DNA of 5,048 bases from an uncultured Gammaproteobacteria bacterium (GTDB lineage Bacteria > Pseudomonadota > Gammaproteobacteria > Pseudomonadales > Azotimanducaceae): the NCBI GenBank assembly GCA_913043075.1, contig CAJWLI010000129.1:1-5048 (forward strand), written 5' to 3'. The position numbers and the translations under genes are program-made. Each line of letters begins with the position of its first letter. The stretch's first letter is position 1. The notes beneath the pieces are model-generated. The model saw nothing but the letters and a program-made list of their open reading frames with translations, was not told the DNA's origin and did no database searches. Shown piece by piece: positions 1 through 5,048 of this stretch.

Positions 1-356
1 AAATTGCGCGCGCCTTCTTTTATCTCTCTCAATGAAGACCAACCGACTAAAACTAGTAAAGAAGTTGCCGCGGCAATAAGATAAAAGAAATAAGTAATCG
101 CGCTGGTGGCGTACTCTACACCTCGATCGACGGATGCTTTCTCTCGATCAACTATTTGTTGAATGATCTCGTGACGCGCGTTCGCTTGGTCAATTCTTAG
201 TTGCTTTAGCTCATCAAGGACGTACCGTTCAATGAATGGGGAATAAACAGGAGCCGTCAAATCCTCAATTTGATCTCCCGATGATAATTCCGAATCAAGA
301 GAGAAAGTGTAAGAAGAAAAACCATATAAAAGAATAGAAATTAAGAGAATTCTCAT
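1..356 (-). CDS. Envelope protein of unknown function, N-terminal part (signal peptide plus one membrane segment), truncated by window edge
   Basis: This open frame runs leftward from an ATG at 356 and leaves the window after 118 codons, so the C-terminus is missing. Residues 1-19 look like a signal peptide (MRILLISILLYGFSSYTFS), followed by a mature part beginning LDSELSS. Residues about 42-80 are rich in charged residues and Gln, probably helical or coiled-coil (ERYVLDELKQLRIDQ). Residues about 86-106 form a hydrophobic membrane segment (ITYFFYLIAAATSLLVLVGW), followed by a charged stretch SLREIKEGARN. Together these suggest a periplasmic helical domain anchored by one transmembrane helix with a cytoplasmic C-terminal domain. 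From memory, similar N-termini precede TPR-repeat regions in marine gammaproteobacterial proteins, but no repeat is visible here. An in-frame ATG at 374 would add six residues (MGRVVK). I prefer 356 because a weak AGGG lies 8 nt upstream of it and nothing similar precedes 374. The frame stays open back to a stop at 414-416. Function is not recognised. Confidence 0.75.
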   Translation of the reverse strand, partial: MRILLISILLYGFSSYTFSLDSELSSGDQIEDLTAPVYSPFIERYVLDELKQLRIDQANARHEIIQQIVDREKASVDRGVEYATSAITYFFYLIAAATSLLVLVGWSSLREIKEGARN

Positions 357-410
357 CTTGACGACCCTACCCATTGAGTGTGAATATTCGGTCGCGCATG
401 GTAGATCGAA

Positions 411-440
411 AATCTAGTCTAAGCAAGAAAAATTAGTCAA
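411..440 (-). promoter_or_regulatory. Candidate sigma70-type promoter for the leftward envelope gene
   Basis: On the minus strand a TTGACT box (440-435, five of six consensus bases) is followed after 18 bases by TAGATT (416-411, about four of six). Reading CTAGAT with a 17-base spacer is the alternative. Transcription would start near 404 and give a leader of roughly 48 bases before the ATG at 356. This is an eyeball match only. Confidence 0.35.
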
Positions 441-494
441 CTAAAACTGATCCTTCAGTCCACAGTATCCTAGTATGTTTGAAAGGATTTGTTG

Positions 495-522
495 GAATTT
501 CGGCCATTTTGAGGCCCAATTC
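495..522 (+). repeat. Imperfect inverted repeat in the leader of the methyltransferase operon
   Basis: GAATT (495-499) pairs with AATTC (518-522), and inside it GGCC (502-505) pairs with GGCC (513-516). The two stems are separated by a small asymmetric internal loop (TC against C), and the hairpin loop is ATTTTGA. It ends about 50 bases before the start codon at 572. It could be an operator dyad or an RNA hairpin in the 5' leader; nothing identifies a ligand or a regulator. Confidence 0.35.
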
Positions 523-523
523 G

Positions 524-545
524 AGGGTAGTGTGTTGCCTTTTTT
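524..545 (+). terminator. Weak terminator-like hairpin with T-run in the 5' leader
   Basis: Bases 524-529 (AGGGTA) can pair with 536-541 (TGCCTT) through four Watson-Crick pairs and two G-U pairs, around a six-base loop. A T-run at 540-545 overlaps the end of the stem and runs just past it. This resembles a short intrinsic terminator pointing at the methyltransferase gene, so it could act as an attenuator. The stem is weak and may be chance. Confidence 0.2.
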
Positions 546-571
546 AAGTAAATAACGAAAGAGAGAAATAG

Positions 572-1690
572 ATGCCCATATCTTTTTTACCAGTCTCGGA
601 TCATCGATTTAAAAAATCACCGTTTTTTGCATGCAATGACCGGGACGACACACAATACAGTATTTACAATGGAAGGCTTTACCCAATAAGTTCTGGTTAT
701 GATGAAAAAGCTCATTATCTTCATCTACGCTCGCGATGTTGCTTATATGATGTACCAGAGACGCCTTTAAAGATTACAGGTCCTGATAGTCTAGAGTTCT
801 TGCAGCGACTATTCACGCGTGATATTAACAAGATTCGGATTGGAAGAGCGGGCTACGCAATAGCATGTAATCATCATGGTGGCATTGTCATGGATGGCGT
901 CTTGATGAGGCCGAGCGAACGCGAATTTATATATGTGCAGGCCAATGGAGACTTTCTAAATTGGGCGACTGCGCATATCGGAAACTTAAATGTTTCAATC
1001 AGAGATTTCGACTCCTGGGTTTTACAGATACAGGGACCTACTTCATTACAAGTATTGGAAGCCATAACTAATATTTCTCCAGATTCTTTTTCCTATTATG
1101 ACGCCATCGAAACCGAGATTTATGGGTCATCTTTTTATATTTCCAGGTCAGGTTGGTCAGGGGAGCGAGGCTTTGAAATATATTCTAAAAATAAGGAATT
1201 TGATGGGGTTGGTCTATGGGAATACTTGCTCGAAAAGGGTTCAGTTGCGGGCTTGATGGCGTCTGACATATCTTCTATGCATACGAGAAGAATTGAAGCT
1301 GGCATCCTAGATTACGGAACTGATATTGATCAGAGTTTTAATCCTTATGAAATAGGTCTTGGTCGCTTGGTCCATAAGGAAAAAAAAGAGTTTATAGGCC
1401 GGCAAGCGTTAGTAAACACAAAGCATACAGCGCTGCGTCTAATGGGTATCAAATGCATGGAAACTTCTTTAACGAGAGGTGACAAGTTGGTTGAATCAGG
1501 AGGGGAAGAAGTTGGATTCGTCAGTGCTGGGGGCTGGTCTCCTTATTTAAAGTATGGCGTTGGCCTTATCAGATTAAATGAACCCAAGCCACCCAATTAC
1601 CATTTACGGATTTCCACTTCGTCCGGCGAGTTTGAAGGCGAAGTTGTGCAACTTCCGTTTTACGATCCATCGAAAATATTACCGAGGTAA
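572..1690 (+). CDS. GcvT/DmdA-family tetrahydrofolate-dependent aminomethyltransferase or demethylase
   Basis: This 372-residue protein belongs to the folate-binding aminomethyltransferase fold shared by glycine cleavage T protein (GcvT), dimethylglycine/sarcosine dehydrogenase C-terminal domains and DMSP demethylase (DmdA). The length fits a stand-alone member. An N-terminal stretch KKSPFF...YSIYNGRLYP (residues 14-38) aligns with the RRTPF...YNHMLLP start of DmdA rather than with GcvT. Residues 68-92 (ITGPDSLEFLQRLFTRDINKIRIGR) are the usual folate-fold entry. HHGGIVMDGVL contains Asp108, at the position of the conserved family aspartate. RSGWSGERGFEIY (192-204) matches the family motif, and RRIEAGILDYG...NPYEIGL (239-263) and SLTRGDKLV / VGFVSAGGWSPYLKYGVGL (299-332) form the C-terminal part. 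It presumably acts in the cytoplasm, moving a one-carbon group from a methylated substrate to THF. The substrate cannot be read from sequence; DMSP, glycine betaine derivatives or another methyl donor are possible. The start ATG has GAGAG six bases upstream (561-565). The next gene begins five bases after its stop. Confidence 0.85.
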   Translation: MPISFLPVSDHRFKKSPFFACNDRDDTQYSIYNGRLYPISSGYDEKAHYLHLRSRCCLYDVPETPLKITGPDSLEFLQRLFTRDINKIRIGRAGYAIACNHHGGIVMDGVLMRPSEREFIYVQANGDFLNWATAHIGNLNVSIRDFDSWVLQIQGPTSLQVLEAITNISPDSFSYYDAIETEIYGSSFYISRSGWSGERGFEIYSKNKEFDGVGLWEYLLEKGSVAGLMASDISSMHTRRIEAGILDYGTDIDQSFNPYEIGLGRLVHKEKKEFIGRQALVNTKHTALRLMGIKCMETSLTRGDKLVESGGEEVGFVSAGGWSPYLKYGVGLIRLNEPKPPNYHLRISTSSGEFEGEVVQLPFYDPSKILPR

Positions 1691-1698
1691 AGAAATTG
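1684..1698 (+). promoter_or_regulatory. Ribosome binding site and TTG start deciding the MTHFR-like gene
   Basis: GAGG at 1684-1687 lies inside the last codons of the methyltransferase gene, immediately before its TAA (1688-1690), and eight bases upstream of a TTG at 1696-1698. No in-frame ATG is nearby, and the protein homology begins within a few residues (MFKEVEFLFTAE). The arrangement supports TTG initiation and translational coupling to the upstream gene. Confidence 0.7.
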
Positions 1699-2556
1699 TT
1701 TAAAGAAGTTGAATTTTTGTTTACTGCTGAAACGACCCCTGATGTTTCTACTGACCTAGCAAGAAGCACCGGAAAAGTTGATGATTTAGTTGATCTTGCT
1801 GATGCAGTGAATGTAACCGATTCCCCAAATTGCAAGAGCAGATTGAATAGCCTCTTGGTAGCTTCAGAAATTAGACGAAACGGCTTAGACGTAATACTTC
1901 AGCTAACAGGAAGAGATAGGAATCAAATCGCTCTTGAATCGGTTCTTCTTGGTGCGTTATCCGTGGGTGTGAACAAAGTTCTATGTTTGAGCGGAGATCA
2001 ACCCCCTGAAGGTGGGCCGGTAGCTGTGAATGAATTGAATAGTAACGGTCTGATAAAACTATGTGCGACTCTTTCTGGAGGATCACTAACCGATGGGACT
2101 TTAGTAAATGATTCGTTACCCATTTTCTCAGGGGCGGCGGATGATTTGTATGACCAAAAATCTAAACCTGATGCTATGGAAAAGTTAATTAAAAAGATCC
2201 ATCAAGGAGCCAATTTTGTTCAGACTCAATATTGTTTTGACTATGAGGTTATAAAGGCATATTCAGAAAAACTGAGCCTCAGCGGATCATTTGAGAATTG
2301 CAAAATCTTGATAGGGATGGGGCCATTAAAATCAGCGAAGCAGGCTGACTGGATGCGAAAAAACTTATGGGGGATAAATATTTCTGACGAGATACTCCGT
2401 AGATTAGAACTTAGCGATTCGCCTTCGGAAACAGGAGAGCAAATCTGTCAGGAACTAATTGAAAAAATCATGGATCTGCCTTGCATAGATGGCGTGCATT
2501 TGATGGGACCGAATTGTGAGAAAGGATCAGCGAGAATAATATCTCACTTCAGATGA
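1696..2556 (+). CDS. Methylenetetrahydrofolate reductase family protein (short MetF-like form)
   Basis: This 286-residue protein is a cytoplasmic FAD-type methylenetetrahydrofolate reductase homologue, close to the roughly 296 residues of E. coli MetF. The usual family reaction interconverts 5,10-methylene-THF and 5-methyl-THF. Visible family elements in order are Glu12 in FTAETTP (matching E. coli Glu28), DAVNVTD (36-42), LQLTGRDRNQIAL (69-80), LCLSGDQPP (96-104, Asp101 matching Asp120), GANFVQTQYCFD (171-182, Gln178 matching Gln183), GMGPLKSAKQADWM (207-220) and GVHLM (266-270) near the C-terminus. The RDRN and GVHLM wording is typical of the MetF-like subgroup seen in archaea, actinobacteria and C1-linked clusters, not of the E. 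coli methionine-biosynthesis enzyme. The key catalytic residues are present, so it is probably active. It starts at TTG, five bases after the methyltransferase stop, so it is almost certainly co-transcribed and may oxidise the methyl-THF that gene produces. The alternative is an ordinary MetF role in methionine synthesis. Confidence 0.87.
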   Translation: MFKEVEFLFTAETTPDVSTDLARSTGKVDDLVDLADAVNVTDSPNCKSRLNSLLVASEIRRNGLDVILQLTGRDRNQIALESVLLGALSVGVNKVLCLSGDQPPEGGPVAVNELNSNGLIKLCATLSGGSLTDGTLVNDSLPIFSGAADDLYDQKSKPDAMEKLIKKIHQGANFVQTQYCFDYEVIKAYSEKLSLSGSFENCKILIGMGPLKSAKQADWMRKNLWGINISDEILRRLELSDSPSETGEQICQELIEKIMDLPCIDGVHLMGPNCEKGSARIISHFR

Positions 2557-2610
2557 AGTTCTCTCTTTCTAACAAAAAGCTTTTTTGGATATCCATCTGT
2601 TTAGGCGTCT

Positions 2611-2620
2611 AAGGAAAATG
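2611..2620 (+). promoter_or_regulatory. AAGG ribosome binding site close to the ATG of the DoxX-like gene
   Basis: AAGG at 2611-2614 precedes an ATG at 2618 by only three bases, a tight but recognisable spacing. The alternative upstream TTG at 2585 has only an A/T-rich palindrome before it and no purine-rich site, so the ATG is favoured. Confidence 0.45.
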
Positions 2621-3022
2621 GTTTTATACAATTTCATTAAGTTGTTTGAGTTGCCGGCAAGTCATACGAAAAAAGTATTGCTTTTTGCTTTTAGTATATT
2701 TTTTATAGGCGCGGGTTTAGATCACCTTGTTAACCCAGAATTTTACTTGTCGATAATGCCTCCTATATTTCCCATGCATTCTGAAGCAGTTCTGATAAGT
2801 GGTGTTTTAGAAATAGTCGGTGGAATTGCGGTATTGATGCCAGGTCTTCGCAGAGCAGCCGGCTGGGGCATCTTCGTGCTATTGATAGCGGTTTATCCCG
2901 CTAATATCTATATGGCTCTCTACCCAGAGCTTTTTCCCTCGATTCACTCGGGATTTTTATATTTTCGGCTACCTCTGCAGTTTTTGTTTCTTTACTGGGC
3001 CTACTCGGTCACGCGATTTTAA
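2618..3022 (+). CDS. DoxX-like small integral membrane protein
   Basis: From ATG 2618 this encodes 134 residues with four predicted membrane segments, at about 20-36, 56-75, 80-100 and 112-130, which is the normal size and topology of DoxX/DoxX-like inner-membrane proteins. Family hallmarks are AGLDHLVNPEFYLSIMPP (32-49) after the first helix, SGVLEIVGG (61-69), LMPGLRRAAGWG (73-84), YPANIYMAL (93-101) and RLPLQ (117-121). Biochemical function in the family is poorly defined; members have been linked to thiosulfate:quinone oxidoreductase or redox and oxidative-stress complexes, and none of that can be assigned here. It lies 61 bp downstream of the MTHFR-like gene on the same strand and may be the last gene of that operon, though the gap leaves room for separate control. 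A longer reading from TTG 2585 would add 11 residues (first shown as MDIHLFRRLRK); it lacks a ribosome binding site and adds nothing conserved. The gene is convergent with the crotonase gene. Confidence 0.8.
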   Translation: MVLYNFIKLFELPASHTKKVLLFAFSIFFIGAGLDHLVNPEFYLSIMPPIFPMHSEAVLISGVLEIVGGIAVLMPGLRRAAGWGIFVLLIAVYPANIYMALYPELFPSIHSGFLYFRLPLQFLFLYWAYSVTRF

Positions 3023-3054
3023 AATTTACGAGTTTTTATCGGTGGAAATTGAAA

Positions 3055-3867
3055 TTATTTTGAAGAATTTTTTCTAAAATTAGGCTTCCTTTTTTCTAAA
3101 AAAGCAGAGACGCCTTCCTTAAATTCGGGTCGGTCTACAAGAATTTTCTGAATGTCCCTCTCGTAGTCGAGATGCTGGTCTAAAGAATTGACTAGCGCTT
3201 TTGAGTGGGCCTTCGAAATTTCTTTTAATCCTTTAATCGCTCCATCTGCTAACCGATCTGCTAGCTCGATAGTTTTTTCCATAAATTGATTTTCCGGAAA
3301 GCAGTCCCAAATTAAGCCCCAATCCTTGGCGTCAGTTGCCGACAGATCATCCCCTAGCATAGCGATACCGTTTGCCCTTGCCCTCCCAACCATATTTGGT
3401 AAAAACCACGAGGCACCCACATCAGGAATTATTCCTAGGTTAGGACCAAAAACTAGTTTAAATCTTGCTGATTCCGAGGCGACAACCAAATCGCCAGCTA
3501 GCGCGAGACCAACTCCACCGCCCGCGGCTAAGCCATTAATCGCTGTAATGATAGGTTTGTCTATTGAAGCGATTAGGCGCACCAAAGGATTAAAAACTTT
3601 GTCTATCCGGTGTGCCCCGGCTTCCCCCCTCGTAAGTTCTCTCTCTATTTCCCAGCCGCCGTTCGCCAAATCAGCACCAGAGCAAAAACCTTTTCCTTTC
3701 CCAGTTAAAACCACTACTCTCGATTCTTTCTCTTTTTCAATTTCTTTAAAGGTATCAAGCAAGCCAACAATGAGATCCTTGTTCATTGCATTAAGTACCT
3801 GAGGCCGGTTCATGGTTAGGATTAATACTCCATTTTTCATTTGCTTCTTTTCTATTACTGCGCTCAT
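3055..3867 (-). CDS. PaaG-like crotonase (enoyl-CoA hydratase/isomerase family)
   Basis: This 270-residue protein is a single-domain crotonase of normal length. Its fold signatures are LTMNRPQVLNAMN (17-29), the oxyanion-hole segment GFCSGADL (60-67) and the second oxyanion segment NGLAAGGGVGLALAGD (111-126). The closest remembered match is E. coli PaaG, the ring-epoxyphenylacetyl-CoA isomerase: NPLVR (93-97), GIIPDVGASWFLP (145-157), GRARANGIAMLGDDLSA (161-177), WGLIWD (183-188) and the ending LDYERD...EGVSAFLEKRKPNF (233-264) all correspond. Both glutamates of true enoyl-CoA hydratase appear replaced, by about Gly120 and Phe140, while Asp149 in IPDVG sits where PaaG has its catalytic aspartate. 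An isomerase-type reaction on an acyl-CoA is therefore more likely than hydration. No other phenylacetate genes (paaABCE, paaK, paaZ) are in the window, so the pathway is unknown. The start at 3867 has a weak GCGGG seven bases upstream; Met10 is a less likely alternative. It is transcribed divergently from the BetA-like gene. Confidence 0.87.
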   Translation of the reverse strand: MSAVIEKKQMKNGVLILTMNRPQVLNAMNKDLIVGLLDTFKEIEKEKESRVVVLTGKGKGFCSGADLANGGWEIERELTRGEAGAHRIDKVFNPLVRLIASIDKPIITAINGLAAGGGVGLALAGDLVVASESARFKLVFGPNLGIIPDVGASWFLPNMVGRARANGIAMLGDDLSATDAKDWGLIWDCFPENQFMEKTIELADRLADGAIKGLKEISKAHSKALVNSLDQHLDYERDIQKILVDRPEFKEGVSAFLEKRKPNFRKNSSK

Positions 3868-3939
3868 CCTGTAACCCGCTTACCTTTTTTAATAGAATAA
3901 AGTTAAGCACAAAAAAATTATTACCAAAATAAAAGAAAT

Positions 3940-3958
3940 CTTAAATTCTCAATTTAAG
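3940..3958. repeat. Perfect 8-bp inverted repeat with 3-bp spacer, candidate operator
   Basis: CTTAAATT (3940-3947) and AATTTAAG (3951-3958) are exact inverted repeats separated by CTC. The site lies between the divergent crotonase and BetA-like genes, about 73 bp upstream of the crotonase start and 80 bp upstream of the BetA-like start. Size and symmetry fit a dimeric repressor or activator site. It is A/T-rich, so chance is a real alternative, and no regulator gene is visible in the window. Confidence 0.4.
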
Positions 3959-4010
3959 TTCTCACCTAGCAAATGCATTGTTCATTCAATTATTTTAATT
4001 CTCGTGTTTT

Positions 4011-4016
4011 TATAAG
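4011..4016 (+). promoter_or_regulatory. Candidate -10 element for the BetA-like gene
   Basis: TATAAG (4011-4016) matches five of six -10 consensus bases and lies 21 bp before the ATG at 4038. Upstream sequence at the expected -35 distance is only A/T-rich (around 3987-3994), with no good TTGACA match, so the promoter is weak or activator-dependent if real. The leader would be about 15 bases. Confidence 0.3.
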
Positions 4017-4037
4017 ATTAGATGAGACAATATCGAG

Positions 4038-5048
4038 ATGAGAAAAAATTCCAAATATCACTATGATTATGTTGTTGTCGGTGCTGGATCAGCTGGTTGC
4101 GTCATAGCCTCCCGTCTAGCAGAGAGTTTGTCTGCCAGTGTTTTGCTTTTGGAAGCGGGGGGGAGTGACAATAGATTAAGCATAAGAATGCCTTCAGCCT
4201 TTTATATGCCCCTTAACGACAGTCGAATTAATTGGGGGTTTTTTAGTGAGCCTGAATCGGGGTTGAATAATCGGCGCATTCATTGCCCCAGAGGGAAAGT
4301 GTTGGGAGGCTCCTCTTCTATCAATGGCATGGTTTATGTCAGGGGAAATAAAGAAGATTTTAATTCTTGGGAAAAGCTCGGGGCAGCGGGTTGGAACTAC
4401 GAGAATGTTTTACCCTATTTCAAAAAATCTCAAACAGCTGACGAGAGGAGGGAGCCTCACCCTTACCAAGGCCACGAGGGGCCATTAGCGACGACGACGG
4501 GAAAGATGGTAAATCCGCTCTACAATATTTTTGTCGCAGCGGCAGTTTCTGCTGGGTATCCTCGAAACCATGACATCAATGGGGCGGATCAGGAAGGATT
4601 TGGACCGATGCCAATGACAGTTGATTCGGGACGTCGCGCCTCGACTTACCAAGCTTTTATTAAAAAACGCTCCTTAAAAAATTTAACTGTTCTCCGAGGC
4701 GCGACAGCGGAAAAAATTATTCTTGAAAATGGTAAAGCGTTGGGCGTGTCTTATGTTCGAAAAAACACTCTGTCGTCTGTCCGCGCGAATTCTGAGGTTA
4801 TATTATGCGCTGGGGCTATTAGCTCGCCTCAAATTTTGATGCTGTCGGGCATCGGTGCTGCGGACGAATTATCTCATCACGATATAAAAACATTAGCTCA
4901 CCTGCCAGGCGTCGGAAAGAATCTTATGGATCATTTAGAGGTCTACGTCCAACAGTCTTGCGCTCAGCCGATTTCGCTTCATAAGCACCTAAATTTATTT
5001 GGAAAGGCCCGAATTGGTCTAGAGTGGCTATTGTTTAAAAATGGATTG
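4038..5048 (+). CDS. BetA-like choline dehydrogenase / GMC-family FAD alcohol dehydrogenase, N-terminal 337 residues (runs off window)
   Basis: An ATG at 4038 opens a frame that continues in phase to the last base, giving 337 codons, about 60% of the roughly 550 residues usual for BetA. It shows the FAD-binding Rossmann motif VVVGAGSAG (12-20), the ribose-binding acid in LLLEAGG (36-42), GMC signature 1 RGKVLGGSSSING (85-97) and GMC signature 2 GAISSPQILMLSGIG (259-273). Stretches NPLYNIFVAAAVSAGYP, NGADQEGFGPM, GRRAST and PGVGKNLMDHLEVYVQ (159-305) track E. coli BetA closely, which favours the choline dehydrogenase clade. That enzyme oxidises choline to betaine aldehyde and donates electrons to the respiratory chain. 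Other GMC members, including aliphatic and polyethylene-glycol dehydrogenases and DddA-type hydroxypropionate dehydrogenases, share these motifs, and the catalytic His region lies beyond the window. No strong ribosome binding site is present; a GAG directly abuts the ATG. No betB, betI or betT is visible. Confidence 0.88.
   Translation, partial: MRKNSKYHYDYVVVGAGSAGCVIASRLAESLSASVLLLEAGGSDNRLSIRMPSAFYMPLNDSRINWGFFSEPESGLNNRRIHCPRGKVLGGSSSINGMVYVRGNKEDFNSWEKLGAAGWNYENVLPYFKKSQTADERREPHPYQGHEGPLATTTGKMVNPLYNIFVAAAVSAGYPRNHDINGADQEGFGPMPMTVDSGRRASTYQAFIKKRSLKNLTVLRGATAEKIILENGKALGVSYVRKNTLSSVRANSEVILCAGAISSPQILMLSGIGAADELSHHDIKTLAHLPGVGKNLMDHLEVYVQQSCAQPISLHKHLNLFGKARIGLEWLLFKNGL

Noticed and set aside
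402..416. TAGAT/ATCTA inverted repeat in the left divergent intergenic region
   Set aside because: The arms are only five bases in A/T-rich DNA and overlap the proposed -10 box; expected by chance.
874..1065. 63-codon minus-strand open frame inside the methyltransferase gene
   Set aside because: It is antisense to a conserved region containing Asp108 and shows no domain of its own.
1569..2086. Minus-strand open frames (1569-1835 and 1871-2086) opposite the methyltransferase end and MTHFR-like gene
   Set aside because: Both are antisense shadows of conserved coding sequence, short and without family resemblance.
2546..2559. ACTTC/GAAGT hairpin around the MTHFR-like stop codon as a terminator
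   Set aside because: The stem is only five base pairs and is followed by mixed pyrimidines instead of a T-run.
2574..2585. AAAAAGCTTTTT palindrome as an intrinsic terminator after the MTHFR-like gene
   Set aside because: It has no loop and only a single central GC dinucleotide, so a stable RNA hairpin would not form; it is noted only as a possible DNA dyad.
3023..3054. Bidirectional terminator between the convergent DoxX-like and crotonase genes
   Set aside because: I looked for a stem with a T-run and found only AATTT/AAATT and a 3-bp CGA/TCG match, too weak to call.
3068..3101. Direct repeat of TTTTTTCTAAAA at 3068 and 3090
   Set aside because: It is low-complexity sequence encoding Lys/Arg/Phe-rich ends of the crotonase gene, with no sign of a functional repeat.
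3326..3802. 158-codon plus-strand open frame opposite the crotonase gene
   Set aside because: It lies wholly antisense within a well-supported crotonase gene, is Ser/Pro/Ala-rich with no recognisable domain, and has no independent context.
4022..4066. Upstream ATG at 4022 opening a 14-codon leader peptide that ends inside the BetA-like gene
   Set aside because: It is out of frame, has no ribosome binding site and no regulatory codon pattern.

Overview
The window is a compact, moderately AT-rich bacterial chromosome segment. It has short intergenic gaps, some TTG starts and weak purine-rich ribosome binding sites. The proteins look proteobacterial: the GMC oxidoreductase resembles E. coli-type choline dehydrogenase (BetA), and the crotonase resembles E. 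coli PaaG. A DmdA-like aminomethyltransferase, a short-form MTHFR and a small-genome style together suggest a marine, probably gammaproteobacterial, heterotroph. That placement is inferred from remembered family resemblance, and no marker gene or RNA gene is present to confirm it. I see no mobile element, CRISPR array, tRNA or rRNA.

Layout. (1) Positions 1-356, minus strand: the N-terminal part of an envelope protein of unknown function, with a signal peptide, a charged helical region and one membrane segment; it is cut by the window edge. (2) Positions 357-571: a divergent intergenic region with a candidate promoter for the leftward gene and two weak dyads in the leader of the rightward operon. 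(3) Positions 572-3022, plus strand: a GcvT/DmdA-family folate-dependent methyltransferase, a methylenetetrahydrofolate reductase-family protein starting 5 bp downstream on a TTG codon, and a small DoxX-like membrane protein. (4) Positions 3055-3867, minus strand: a PaaG-like crotonase, convergent with the DoxX-like gene. (5) Positions 3868-4037: a second divergent intergenic region, very AT-rich, carrying a perfect 8-bp inverted repeat. (6) Positions 4038-5048, plus strand: the first 337 codons of a BetA-like FAD-dependent alcohol dehydrogenase, cut by the window end.

How the genes may work together. The tightly linked methyltransferase and MTHFR pair reads as a tetrahydrofolate-dependent demethylation module. 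The first enzyme would move a methyl group from a small methylated compound to THF, and the second would oxidise methyl-THF to methylene-THF, or run in the biosynthetic direction. The nearby choline dehydrogenase-like gene makes methylated osmolytes (choline/betaine or DMSP-like compounds) a reasonable substrate guess. However, it lies across an oppositely oriented gene and is not in the same operon. The crotonase lacks the two hydratase glutamates and keeps the PaaG-type aspartate, so it is better read as an isomerase-like acyl-CoA enzyme than as an ordinary enoyl-CoA hydratase.
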